From: Lachnospiraceae bacterium | Lineage (GTDB): Bacteria > Bacillota_A > Clostridia > Lachnospirales > Lachnospiraceae | Direction of reading: 5' to 3' | NCBI GenBank assembly: GCA_018365895.1 | Contig: JAGZJD010000061.1 | Coordinates: 1 to 13,355 of the forward strand | Length of the DNA: 13,355 bases | Shown: one piece after another, positions 6,574 through 13,355 of the stretch | Layout: every line of letters begins with the position of its first letter | How positions within the stretch are numbered: position 1 is the stretch's first letter | Notes under the pieces: model-generated | Told to the model about the DNA's origin: nothing | The model's database searches: none | Seen by the model: the letters and a program-made list of their open reading frames with translations, nothing else | Program-made: the position numbers and the translations under genes

Positions 6574-7971
6574 TTATTCATTCTCAACCATTTTATTTAG
6601 TGGATTCCACTCTCCTCTAAAATACCTGATAATAAAGAATGTGGCAAGTGTAATATTATTGGCAATCATACATGCCCATACCGCATATAATCCCAGATGA
6701 AATACATTTAAAGAAAGATATGTAAATAATACTCTGACACCCCACATACTGAAAAGTGCATAATAAAATGGTTTTACAGTATCTCCTGCACCATTAAAAA
6801 TACCTTCCAAAATAATTAATACACCGAATAGCGGTTCAGATACTGCCACCATCCGAAGAACAACAGTTCCAAGTGCAATTACTTCCGGGTCTTTTGTAAA
6901 GATTCCAAGAAGCGGAGCAGCAAGTACAAAAAGTAATGCTCCGGATAATGCCATAATGATTATAATAATTACCATCAGCATTCTCGTTAACTCATGCAGC
7001 CGTTTCTGATCTTTTGCCCCAATAGAATTTCCTGCAAGTGTGGCAGCGGCTGTCTGCATCCCATATCCCGGAATGTAGAAAGCCTGTTCAACAGTCAATG
7101 CAATAGAATGTGCTGCAAAAGAAACTGTTCCTAATCCTGTTACCAATGAGGCAAATACAACATGGCCAAGACAAGTTGCAATACGCTCCATCGCTACAGG
7201 AAATCCGATACGGATAATTGGCTTTAAAATATCTTTTTCCGCACGAATCCTGTATCCTGCCGGTGAAACATATTTATTTTTATAAAGTGCAATGGTCATA
7301 AAAATGCCGCCTACGATAAATGAAATTGCAGTTCCAATTCCAGCGCCTACCGCTCCATATCCGAATCCAAACATCTTAATCTTCATACTGCCAATTGTAA
7401 TCATTCTCGAATCATAAATAAAGATATAATTCATTACAATATTCACAAGATTCATGCATACATTCACATACATTGGTGTTTTTGTGTCTCCGACTGCTCT
7501 TAATACTGCTCCAAATATAATAATCGCACTTCGAAACAGCATCGGGAGGCATATGATTGCGAAATAAATTGAAGCATTTCTGCGGATCGCTTCCTCTGCC
7601 CCCATCCATATCGGAAGCAGCGGACTGATTGCAAGTGTAACAATTCCGACAACAACACCGGCTGCAATCGTTACTACAACCGATTGCACAGATGCTTCTT
7701 TCACTTTCTCATAGGATTTTGCGCCCATCTCTCTTGAAATGAATGCCATAAACCCAATTCCCATTGCAAAAAGGGGACCATTTACAAGCCATGTTACGGT
7801 TGTACTTATTCCAACAGTTGCGGTTGCTTCTGCTCCAATTCTTCCAACCATTGCAGAATCAATGTACTGCACAAGCGTCTGCAGAAACTGTTCTAATAAC
7901 GTCGGCCATGCCAACGCCATAATTGCTAAAAGAAGTCCTTTTTTGTGTTCCCACCAGTTTTCTCGTTCCAT
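6574..7971 (-). CDS. MATE-family multidrug/metabolite efflux transporter
   Basis: The protein is 465 residues with twelve predicted membrane helices in two six-helix halves, the normal MATE size. Signatures include AWPTLLEQFLQTLVQYIDSAMVG in helix 1, GAVLRAVGDTKTPMY (155-169) and its second-half echo IFNGAGDTVKPF, and GIGTAISFIVGG. MATE proteins export cationic drugs or metabolites by Na+ or H+ antiport; the substrate here cannot be predicted. GGAGGAG lies directly before the ATG at 7971. A consensus promoter (8017-8045) starts about 40 bases upstream, making this the first gene of a sub-operon with the HicB-like, SDR and permease genes. Read-through from the HAD gene is also possible, since no terminator separates them. 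Confidence 0.93.
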   Translation of the reverse strand: MERENWWEHKKGLLLAIMALAWPTLLEQFLQTLVQYIDSAMVGRIGAEATATVGISTTVTWLVNGPLFAMGIGFMAFISREMGAKSYEKVKEASVQSVVVTIAAGVVVGIVTLAISPLLPIWMGAEEAIRRNASIYFAIICLPMLFRSAIIIFGAVLRAVGDTKTPMYVNVCMNLVNIVMNYIFIYDSRMITIGSMKIKMFGFGYGAVGAGIGTAISFIVGGIFMTIALYKNKYVSPAGYRIRAEKDILKPIIRIGFPVAMERIATCLGHVVFASLVTGLGTVSFAAHSIALTVEQAFYIPGYGMQTAAATLAGNSIGAKDQKRLHELTRMLMVIIIIIMALSGALLFVLAAPLLGIFTKDPEVIALGTVVLRMVAVSEPLFGVLIILEGIFNGAGDTVKPFYYALFSMWGVRVLFTYLSLNVFHLGLYAVWACMIANNITLATFFIIRYFRGEWNPLNKMVENE

Positions 7972-8016
7972 CTCTCCTCCAAATTTGTACCGTATTCTAA
8001 AAATTCTCTTAGCGCT

Positions 8017-8045
8017 ATTATATCCTGTTCTGCATTTTTATTCAA
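8017..8045 (-). promoter_or_regulatory. Sigma-A promoter for the MATE-HicB-SDR-permease genes
   Basis: On the minus strand TTGAAT (8045-8040) is separated by 17 bases from a perfect TATAAT (8022-8017). The site fills the 79-base gap between the HAD gene (stop at 8051) and the MATE ATG (7971), and gives a leader of about 40 bases. Confidence 0.75.
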
Positions 8046-8050
8046 TCACT

Positions 8051-8737
8051 TTATGAAAGAATTCGATACACTTCGCGAAGATTTGTGATTTCATAATCTA
8101 CATGGACATTTTCTATTTTTTCTGCTTTTTCAGGATTATACCAACAAGTAATAATTCCAGCACGATTACCGCCGCATATATCACTTGTTAATGAATCTCC
8201 AACAATCATTATCTGATTTCTGTCAATGTCTCCAATTATGTCAAACACTTTGTCGAAAAATTCTAAATTTGGTTTTTCGACGCCAATCTGTTCTGATAAA
8301 AAAACACCATCCATTAAAGCTCCTAGTCCTGAACGATTTAATTTTTTCGTCTGAGCAATTACAGTTCCATTTGATACTACATACTGTCTAACTTTACCTT
8401 GCAGTGATTTTACAATCTGAAAACTATTGTCACGATATACAATTGTATCTCCGAGACAAATTTGATATTTCTGATTAAACTCCAAAGCAATTGCGCTATC
8501 AATGCCTTCTGCCTCAAAAAATTCTTGAAATCTGCCGACAAGTACTTCTGCTTTTGTAATTTCTCCTCTCTCTAACCGTTCCCAATATGTTTTATTAATT
8601 CTGGAATATCGTAGGAGCATCTCATCCGTGCATTCACCTAAATGATATTCTTCAAAAAGATTTCTGATTGCTGCTTTCTCTGCGGCTGCAAAATCAAGCA
8701 GTGTACCGTCTACATCCCACAAAATTGTTGTAATCAT
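8051..8737 (-). CDS. yjjG: YjjG-family HAD hydrolase (putative pyrimidine 5'-nucleotidase)
   Basis: This 228-residue cytoplasmic HAD phosphatase has all four motifs. Motif I is DVDGTLLDF with nucleophile Asp8 and acid Asp10. Motif II is VSNGT with Ser122. Motif III is Lys155 (GVEKPNLEFFD), and motif IV is VGDSLTSDI with Asp181 and Asp186. The helical C1 cap between about 15 and 95, with RYSRINKTYWERLERGEITKAEV, is characteristic of the YjjG subfamily, which clears non-canonical pyrimidine nucleotides such as dUMP or 5-halogenated analogues in Escherichia coli. The exact substrate here is inferred by family. Its ATG overlaps the TGA of the small membrane protein gene by four bases (ATGA), and only a weak GGGA ribosome site is seen. 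Translation therefore probably depends on coupling. Confidence 0.9.
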   Translation of the reverse strand: MITTILWDVDGTLLDFAAAEKAAIRNLFEEYHLGECTDEMLLRYSRINKTYWERLERGEITKAEVLVGRFQEFFEAEGIDSAIALEFNQKYQICLGDTIVYRDNSFQIVKSLQGKVRQYVVSNGTVIAQTKKLNRSGLGALMDGVFLSEQIGVEKPNLEFFDKVFDIIGDIDRNQIMIVGDSLTSDICGGNRAGIITCWYNPEKAEKIENVHVDYEITNLREVYRILS

Positions 8738-8934
8738 TTTGACAATCCCTTCTTTCTTATTATTTTCCTTCGATATTGCAATGCATGCATGATACTAAGC
8801 ACTAAAAACAAAACAGCTGAAAGTTTATGCAGCATAATCATAATAAATAGATCACCGGCTAAACTCAATGTAAATCCAGTCACTGTCATAATTATAATAG
8901 AGCTAATTAATAATTTGTCAATAATTTTGTTCAT
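8734..8934 (-). CDS. Small two-helix membrane protein with paired histidines
   Basis: The protein is 66 residues. Two hydrophobic helices (about 8-28 and 31-52) are joined by a short turn with Asp28, and the end is strongly basic (YRRKIIRKKGLSK), so the C-terminus is expected inside. His36 and His50 lie on the second helix, 14 residues apart. This spacing resembles the heme ligands of b-type membrane cytochromes and DUF4405-like proteins, of which this looks like half. No function is assigned. AAGGAG lies 9 bases before the ATG. It is the first gene behind the palindrome-controlled promoter and overlaps the phosphatase start by four bases, so both are co-expressed. Confidence 0.75.
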   Translation of the reverse strand: MNKIIDKLLISSIIIMTVTGFTLSLAGDLFIMIMLHKLSAVLFLVLSIMHALQYRRKIIRKKGLSK

Positions 8935-9007
8935 GAAATAAAACTCCTTTTTTGCTTTTTAATATTTCTTCACTGACCGCTTTCTCTTTTTGTAAAAATG
9001 TCAGATT

Positions 9008-9039
9008 ATCCGTTAGTTAGTATATACTAACTAACGGAT
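9008..9039. promoter_or_regulatory. Perfect 32-bp palindromic operator
   Basis: ATCCGTTAGTTAGTAT is followed immediately by its exact reverse complement. Each half contains the tandem TTAGTTAG element. The palindrome covers the spacer and the -10 box of the minus-strand promoter, the classic position for a TetR-family repressor. No terminator-like T-run follows, so it is a protein-binding site rather than a terminator. The cognate regulator gene is not in the window. Confidence 0.8.
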
Positions 9040-9047
9040 TGTGTCAA
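9019..9047 (-). promoter_or_regulatory. Sigma-A promoter of the small membrane protein/yjjG operon
   Basis: On the minus strand TTGACA (9047-9042), 17 bases, then TATACT (9024-9019). It matches the consensus well and would start transcription near 9012, giving a leader of about 78 bases before the ATG at 8934. Its spacer and -10 box lie inside the palindrome. Confidence 0.8.
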
Positions 9048-9091
9048 TATAAAATAAAAGGAGTGAAATTAGTATCCTCCAATGTACTATT

Positions 9092-9111
9092 TGAAAGTTA
9101 ATTAACTAACG
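9092..9111. promoter_or_regulatory. Degenerate second copy of the operator
   Basis: These 20 bases contain TAACTAACG, the same 9-mer as in the main palindrome (9028-9036), and AGTTAATTAACT, a perfect 12-bp palindrome. Against an ideal palindrome built from the half-site, 17 of 20 positions fit. It lies upstream of both divergent promoters. It may be a weaker site for the same regulator. Confidence 0.4.
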
Positions 9112-9160
9112 CGTTAAATTATTAATTAATGGGTCAACTATAGCTTTTGTCAAATAATTA

Positions 9161-9169
9161 TGCTATACT
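9161..9169 (+). promoter_or_regulatory. Probable extended -10 promoter of the GAPDH gene
   Basis: TGCTATACT gives an extended -10 element (TG, one base, TATACT). The -35 region 17 bases upstream (TAGCTT) is poor, as allowed for extended -10 promoters. Transcription would start near 9176, about 85 bases before the GAPDH start. Confidence 0.5.
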
Positions 9170-9198
9170 TCCGATAACTTACAGATAATTATTTTTTT

Positions 9199-9217
9199 AA
9201 TGTATTCGAAATACATT
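9199..9217 (+). repeat. Interrupted palindrome in the GAPDH leader
   Basis: AATGTATT and AATACATT are exact reverse complements separated by CGA. The site lies downstream of the predicted GAPDH transcription start and 12 bases before the AGGAG ribosome site. It could be an operator or a small leader hairpin. Confidence 0.5.
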
Positions 9218-9247
9218 ACATTATTTGCAAAGGAGTACGTTTTTGAC

Positions 9248-9274
9248 ATGAGGTATTTGATATGGCAATTATGA
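9248..9274 (+). CDS. Possible 8-residue leader peptide overlapping the GAPDH start
   Basis: An ATG at 9248 reads MRYLIWQL and stops at 9272-9274. It has its own strong ribosome site (AAAGGAG ending at 9235) at 12 bases. Its frame runs past the GAPDH ATG (9262), whose own site, GAGGT at 9250-9254, lies inside this mini-ORF. Ribosomes finishing it would stop 10-12 bases inside the GAPDH gene, allowing reinitiation or competition. It could be chance. Confidence 0.35.
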   Translation: MRYLIWQL

Positions 9275-10278
9275 TCGGAATCAATGGATTTGGACGTATC
9301 GGACGCGTGGTGCTCCGAATCGCACTTAGTAAACCGGAAGAATTTACATTATGCGGCATCAATGTCCGCAATGCCGATTTGAAATATATGGAATATATGA
9401 TCCGTTTCGATTCAGTTTTTGGTCGTTTTCAAGGAGAACTTGAAACATATGCTCACGGTCTTCGGATCAACGGCAGAGAGATTCCGGTATACTCTGAAGC
9501 TGATGCCAGCAATATCCTATGGAGAGCATGCGGTGCAGAATATATCATTGATGCCACAGGAGCATACTGCACAACCGAGAAAGCTTCTGCTCATTTAGAG
9601 GCAGGTGCAAAGAAAGTCATCATTTCCGCCCCTGCCAAAGACAATACACCAACTTTTATTATGGGAATCAATCACGAAAAATACCATTCAGATCTTTCCG
9701 TTGTTTCCAATGCCTCCTGTACTACGAATTGTCTTGCTCCTTTGTGTAAAGTTCTGGAAGACAATTATGGGATTGAATATGGACTCATGTCCACCATTCA
9801 TGCAGCTACTGCAAAGCAGAAAGTAGTAGACAGCCGGTCTTTAAAAGACTGGAGAACCGGCCGTTCTGCCTTTGGAAATCTTATTCCTTCTTCTACCGGA
9901 GCTGCAAAGGCAATCTTCCTTGTAATTCCGTCATTGGAAGGCAAAATGAGCGGTATCTCTTACCGCGTACCAACGTCAGATGTCTCCATTGTAGATTTAA
10001 ACGTTGCTTTAAAGAAACAGACGACTTATGAAGATATCTGTGTAAAAATGAAAGAAGCATCCAACACCTGCTTGTCCGGAATTCTTGATTATATGGATGA
10101 TGAGGTTGTTTCCTCCGATTTCATCGATGATTCACATGCATCTATTTTTGATGCACGGGAAGGAATCCAGGTGAATTCTCAATTCTTCAAGCTGATTAGT
10201 TTCTACGATAATGAATGGGGCTATACCAGTCAGATTTTCCGCCTGATTCGTTACATGAATGAGGTAGATCAGAAATAG
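9262..10278 (+). CDS. gap: Type I glyceraldehyde-3-phosphate dehydrogenase, atypical cofactor site
   Basis: The protein is 338 residues, full length. INGFGRIGR (7-15) binds the dinucleotide. SNASCTTNCLAP carries the active-site Cys153, His180 (STIHAAT) activates it, and Arg235 (SYRVPTSDVS) helps bind phosphate. FYDNEWGYTSQ closes the C-terminal active-site helix. Known GAPDHs oxidise glyceraldehyde-3-phosphate to 1,3-bisphosphoglycerate in glycolysis or run the reverse reaction. The strand-2 region reads GINVRNADLKYMEYM where NAD-specific enzymes have IND-L; the acidic residue that excludes NADP is replaced by Val35/Arg36. Together with the divergent SRSLKDWRTGRSAFGNLIP loop, this points to a secondary GAPDH, possibly NADP-using. 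It is monocistronic, with a terminator right after the stop. No pgk or tpi neighbour is present, unlike the usual glycolytic cluster. Confidence 0.93.
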   Translation: MAIMIGINGFGRIGRVVLRIALSKPEEFTLCGINVRNADLKYMEYMIRFDSVFGRFQGELETYAHGLRINGREIPVYSEADASNILWRACGAEYIIDATGAYCTTEKASAHLEAGAKKVIISAPAKDNTPTFIMGINHEKYHSDLSVVSNASCTTNCLAPLCKVLEDNYGIEYGLMSTIHAATAKQKVVDSRSLKDWRTGRSAFGNLIPSSTGAAKAIFLVIPSLEGKMSGISYRVPTSDVSIVDLNVALKKQTTYEDICVKMKEASNTCLSGILDYMDDEVVSSDFIDDSHASIFDAREGIQVNSQFFKLISFYDNEWGYTSQIFRLIRYMNEVDQK

Positions 10279-10281
10279 CGC

Positions 10282-10330
10282 TAAAAGCCGCCCGGAATCT
10301 TTGAAAAAGAATATTCTCCGACGGCTTTTA
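10282..10330. terminator. Shared bidirectional terminator between GAPDH and the ABC transporter
   Basis: TAAAAGCCG (10282-10290) pairs exactly with CGGCTTTTA (10322-10330). Inside it, CGGAAT and ATTCTCCG allow a further imperfect stem. The A-flanked and T-flanked arms give U-runs in both directions, serving the plus-strand GAPDH (stop at 10278) and the convergent ABC gene (stop at 10366). Confidence 0.75.
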
Positions 10331-10365
10331 TCACTTTTGAATGAGGATGTTATCGTTTCAAATGA

Positions 10366-13355
10366 TTACTCTGTCCGCAATGCTGTTACCGGATCGCTTT
10401 TCGCTGCTTTTCTGGACGGCAGCAATCCCCCAAGCAAAGTGAGAATCACGCTTAACAGAATCAGAATCACAGCAGGAATTACCGGAAGTACGGCATTAAT
10501 CTCATCTGTCCCTGCCAGATGATGAATGAGTGCATTTCCGGGAATAAGCATAAGCAATGTCAACCCAATTCCAATGATTCCCGCACCCAGTCCAATAATA
10601 AATGTCTCTGCATTAAATACTTGAGAAATATTATTCTTGGAAGCTCCGATTGCGCGCAGGATTCCAATTTCTTTTTTCCGCTCCAAAACGCTAATATAAG
10701 TAATGACACCTATCATAATAGAAGATACAATTAAAGAAATTGCTATGAAGGCAATCAATACATAGCTGATCACATCAATAATATCTGTTACCGATGACAT
10801 CAATGTTCCTACCATATCGGTATAGGTAATGACCTGTTCTTCTTTTCCGGCATCTTCCATTCGCTCGTTATAAGTATTAAGAATCTGAACAACTTCTTCC
10901 TTACTCTCAAAATCTTTTGGATAAATACTAACGGTTACCGGTTCGTCAAATTCCACATATCCAAGACGCTTCAAGTTATTTTCATAAGATACAGCTGTTT
11001 CCTTAGTCGTTGTGAGCAAAAGCTCTGCCAGCTCCTCACCAGTCATTTTCATCTGGAATGCATTTAGAAACGCTTCTCCATCGATCGTAACTGCCTGCTC
11101 CATCATACTGCTTAACTGATTCATAGAACGTGTTATCGTTGATTTCATACTTCCGGCAATCTGTTCTATGATTTGTGACGTAACAGCTGACGCCTGTGTT
11201 TGGATTACTTCTGAAAGCCCTGTGCTGTAAGATTCCATTACTTCTCCCATGTATTCTTTCAGAGAAGATGAAATAACCGATTCCAGCTTTCCGGTATCAA
11301 TCATACCGGAAATTCCTGTCATCAATGCTTCTTTTGCCTGATCTGTACTTAAATACGCAAGAAAATGCTCTTCCATCCGTCCCGGATCAGGCAGATGATT
11401 TTCCGCTGCGTAACCGCTGTAACGATTTACGAGATCTTTTGCCAAAGCTGCTAATTGCTCAGGCAATACGGTAATATCTCCATCTGGCTTTAAGTGCTCT
11501 TCTGCCCATGCACTCAAAATCTGCTGCGCCTGTGGCGTCTGTAAATATTGGATCAAGTATTCATCAAACTTATCAGGATCTGTCAGTTGATTTTCCTGAG
11601 CATATTTCTCATATCCTGACATGACATCCCGGATAAGCTGCTGGAGCTGTTCTTTTGACACAGTAATACTTCCCCCGGATTCAATCATATTCTGAATATG
11701 TTCTGCCAAAATCTGTTTCGCTTCCGCAGTCTGAAGGAATGTCAGAAATTGCTCCCCAAGCTGAGAATAGTCTGCTTCCGGATGCGCTGCAACATATGTT
11801 TTATACCCCTCCAAAAATGTTATCGACATTTGTTTCAGCTGTTCCGGTGTTATTGTAATATCAAGATTTTCCAGAATCTCATCCATTGTAATCGGAGAAT
11901 GATCCGGAAGTTTGATTGACAGATCTTTGAAGTCTATCATGCCTGACAAATCAAGTGCATGATTACTGTTTTCACCATTCGCCGGAAGTTTAAAGACACG
12001 CTCCAGTCCTCCCGATAATACATTTTCATCGAATCCAAAGACTTGTTTCAGTGCATTTTCGTCAACAGAAAATAGGGAATTCATATCAGGCGTTTTTTCT
12101 TCCGCTTCAGCGCCAAACGCTTTTTTTGTAAAAACATCTGTCTCTTTCTCTGCAAGCTGTTCTTTTACAATCTGACTGTTTGCTGCATTTTCTGCTACAT
12201 GCAAAGCCAGTCCGTGAGGATACGCGATGCCCGGCATAAGAATTGCGCTGTTAGCTTCATCAGAAGGCTGTACAATACCGACAATTTCCAGATTCTCTCC
12301 GGATTCCACAATCTTCTTCATATAATCGTCATCATTTGATTTGTCCTTCCAGACATGATATTCCCTGTCGTACTGGTAATAATCTGCTGCATTGACAAGT
12401 TTAAATGTAGTTCCGAGAATCTCGTTATAAGAATAAGTGTTAGATAATTCCGGCGTCACAACCGGCTCTTCCTCTATGAACTGCCGGATCATTTCATCCA
12501 ATTCCAGCGGGTTGCGCAGTCCAAGCGTATAGAGCATAAAATCACTGATATCTCCATTGCCGGTAAGGACAAGCACACACTCCGTCTCTTTTTCCGGCCA
12601 CCGTCCGGCTTTCACATCATACTGTTTCTCATACAAAGCCTTACATTCCGGCATTTCATAAAACACATTTGTACTCATCATCGCTGACATTAAATTGTTA
12701 GAGCCGGAAGCCGAGCCAAGTCCAAGAGATGAGAACGACTTATCCGGATGTACCTGCCGGACAGAGTCCCCCTGTATGCGATATATTTGCGGAGTGATTC
12801 CATAACCATACTCTACGGACTTCGCATAATTATCAATGCCGCTGTTACTGCTGTCCAGATAGGCTTTCAGAGAAGTTAAATCATTGGAGTTCATTTTGGA
12901 AAACATATTTGTTACCATATCGATGACATTGATCTCGCTTTCCTTTTTCTTCTCTGTCCCTCCATCCGATTCCATCATCATCATGGAAGTAACATCTACT
13001 CCGGTGCTTTGAATCTGTACCGGATATTCTGATAAGGTATCTTCTTCAATAGATTTGATGTATGCATCCACACCTGCTGATAAAGCCAGAATCAATGCAA
13101 TCCCTATGATTCCGATCGAACCTGCAAAAGAAGTCAGAAGTGTTCTGGCTTTTTTTGTCCGGAGATTATGAAAACTAAGCGACAATGCGGTCAAAAAAGA
13201 CATGGAAGATCTTCCCATGTTCTTATGTTCCGGCACAGCCTGTTCTTTCTCATCCACTTCAAACGGATTTGTGTCTGACCGGATCTTCCCATCACGCAAT
13301 GTTACAATCCTTGTCGCATAGTCTTCCGCTAATTCCGGATTATGTGTTACCATAA
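10366..13355 (-). CDS. MacB-like fused ABC ATPase-permease (FtsX domain), 5' end cut by window edge
   Basis: 995 residues are visible, and the frame continues past the right edge. The visible start, MVTHNPELAEDYATRIVTLRDGKI, is the H-loop and final strand of a LolD/MacB-type ATPase, so the ATP-binding domain is fused N-terminally. The first helix is at about 71-94 (RTLLTSFAGSIGIIGIALIL), then an ectodomain of about 765 residues. Three helices follow (about 862-888, 918-938, 958-980), with the FtsX motif ERKKEIGILRAIGAS (891-905) and the terminal PSRKAAKSDPVTALRTE. MacB/FtsX proteins do not pump across the bilayer; they transmit ATP-driven motion to extracellular parts, for export of peptides, resistance or wall hydrolase control. 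The ectodomain is far larger than the roughly 220 residues of MacB and includes three 64-residue repeats and a long helical segment (about 690-760). The substrate is unknown. Confidence 0.9.
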   Translation of the reverse strand, partial: MVTHNPELAEDYATRIVTLRDGKIRSDTNPFEVDEKEQAVPEHKNMGRSSMSFLTALSLSFHNLRTKKARTLLTSFAGSIGIIGIALILALSAGVDAYIKSIEEDTLSEYPVQIQSTGVDVTSMMMMESDGGTEKKKESEINVIDMVTNMFSKMNSNDLTSLKAYLDSSNSGIDNYAKSVEYGYGITPQIYRIQGDSVRQVHPDKSFSSLGLGSASGSNNLMSAMMSTNVFYEMPECKALYEKQYDVKAGRWPEKETECVLVLTGNGDISDFMLYTLGLRNPLELDEMIRQFIEEEPVVTPELSNTYSYNEILGTTFKLVNAADYYQYDREYHVWKDKSNDDDYMKKIVESGENLEIVGIVQPSDEANSAILMPGIAYPHGLALHVAENAANSQIVKEQLAEKETDVFTKKAFGAEAEEKTPDMNSLFSVDENALKQVFGFDENVLSGGLERVFKLPANGENSNHALDLSGMIDFKDLSIKLPDHSPITMDEILENLDITITPEQLKQMSITFLEGYKTYVAAHPEADYSQLGEQFLTFLQTAEAKQILAEHIQNMIESGGSITVSKEQLQQLIRDVMSGYEKYAQENQLTDPDKFDEYLIQYLQTPQAQQILSAWAEEHLKPDGDITVLPEQLAALAKDLVNRYSGYAAENHLPDPGRMEEHFLAYLSTDQAKEALMTGISGMIDTGKLESVISSSLKEYMGEVMESYSTGLSEVIQTQASAVTSQIIEQIAGSMKSTITRSMNQLSSMMEQAVTIDGEAFLNAFQMKMTGEELAELLLTTTKETAVSYENNLKRLGYVEFDEPVTVSIYPKDFESKEEVVQILNTYNERMEDAGKEEQVITYTDMVGTLMSSVTDIIDVISYVLIAFIAISLIVSSIMIGVITYISVLERKKEIGILRAIGASKNNISQVFNAETFIIGLGAGIIGIGLTLLMLIPGNALIHHLAGTDEINAVLPVIPAVILILLSVILTLLGGLLPSRKAAKSDPVTALRTE
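11284..11859 (-). repeat. Three tandem 64-residue repeats in the ABC ectodomain
   Basis: Units at 11859-11668, 11667-11476 and 11475-11284 encode residues 499-562, 563-626 and 627-690 of the visible protein. Each begins I-T-[IV]-x-x-EQL, has a central [GR]Y-x-x-Y, then [FY]L-x-T-x-x-A. By hand, units 1 and 2 share about 19 of 64 residues, and units 2 and 3 about 23. All three have identical length without gaps, and DNA identity is low, so the duplication is old. Confidence 0.8.

Noticed and set aside
9008..9039. The 32-bp palindrome as a terminator
   Set aside because: It has no loop and no following T-run, and it sits inside a promoter, so an operator is the better reading.
10301..10734. 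Plus-strand frames beyond the GAPDH gene
   Set aside because: They are antisense to the FtsX domain of the ABC transporter or run through the terminator hairpin.
1..13355. CRISPR array, tRNA, rRNA or complete insertion sequence
   Set aside because: No regularly spaced repeats, cloverleaf, rRNA-like stretch or transposase with terminal repeats was found on reading both strands.

Overview
The window looks like a chromosome segment of a low-GC Gram-positive anaerobe, most likely a gut Clostridia of the Lachnospiraceae type. The evidence is strong AGGAGG-type ribosome binding sites, sigma-A promoters, A/T-rich intergenic DNA, and the gene mix: a CGAxxG-type redox protein, a TDT transporter, a YjjG-type HAD phosphatase, and a MacB-like fused ABC transporter with a very large ectodomain. 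The genus cannot be fixed from the sequence alone.

Left end, 1-2811, is accessory DNA. On the minus strand, reading toward the left edge, are a damaged Rpn/PD-(D/E)XK nuclease, a strong terminator, a small unknown protein, an excisionase-like HTH protein, and a tyrosine integrase cut off by the window edge. This is the int/xis end of an integrative element that continues to the left. Bases 2425-2811 hold no convincing gene, but they do contain an imperfect inverted repeat.

The middle begins with a plus-strand pair at 2812-4275: a Cys-rich redox protein and a TDT/SLAC1-type transporter, ended by a strong terminator. Then comes a long minus-strand series, 8934 down to 4400. It encodes a two-helix membrane protein, a YjjG-type phosphatase, a MATE exporter, an orphan HicB-like protein, an unusual SDR oxidoreductase and an SLC13-type permease. 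It has two promoters. The upstream one carries a perfect 32-bp palindromic operator filling the -35/-10 spacer, so the first genes are probably under TetR-like repression. The repressor is not in the window. The second promoter lies just after the phosphatase gene and drives the four transporter/enzyme genes.

The right end has a divergently transcribed, atypical type I GAPDH (9262-10278), preceded by a short overlapping leader ORF. A shared terminator separates it from a convergent, 5'-truncated MacB-like ABC ATPase-permease (10366 to the right edge). Its ectodomain of about 765 residues contains three tandem repeats of exactly 64 residues.

No CRISPR array, rRNA or tRNA was seen. I see no clear undescribed multi-gene defence or biosynthetic system. 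The best leads are the palindrome-controlled operon, the SDR with two altered core motifs next to a permease, the repeat-bearing ABC ectodomain, the GAPDH with an altered cofactor site, and the terminator that overlaps the start of a mobile-element gene.
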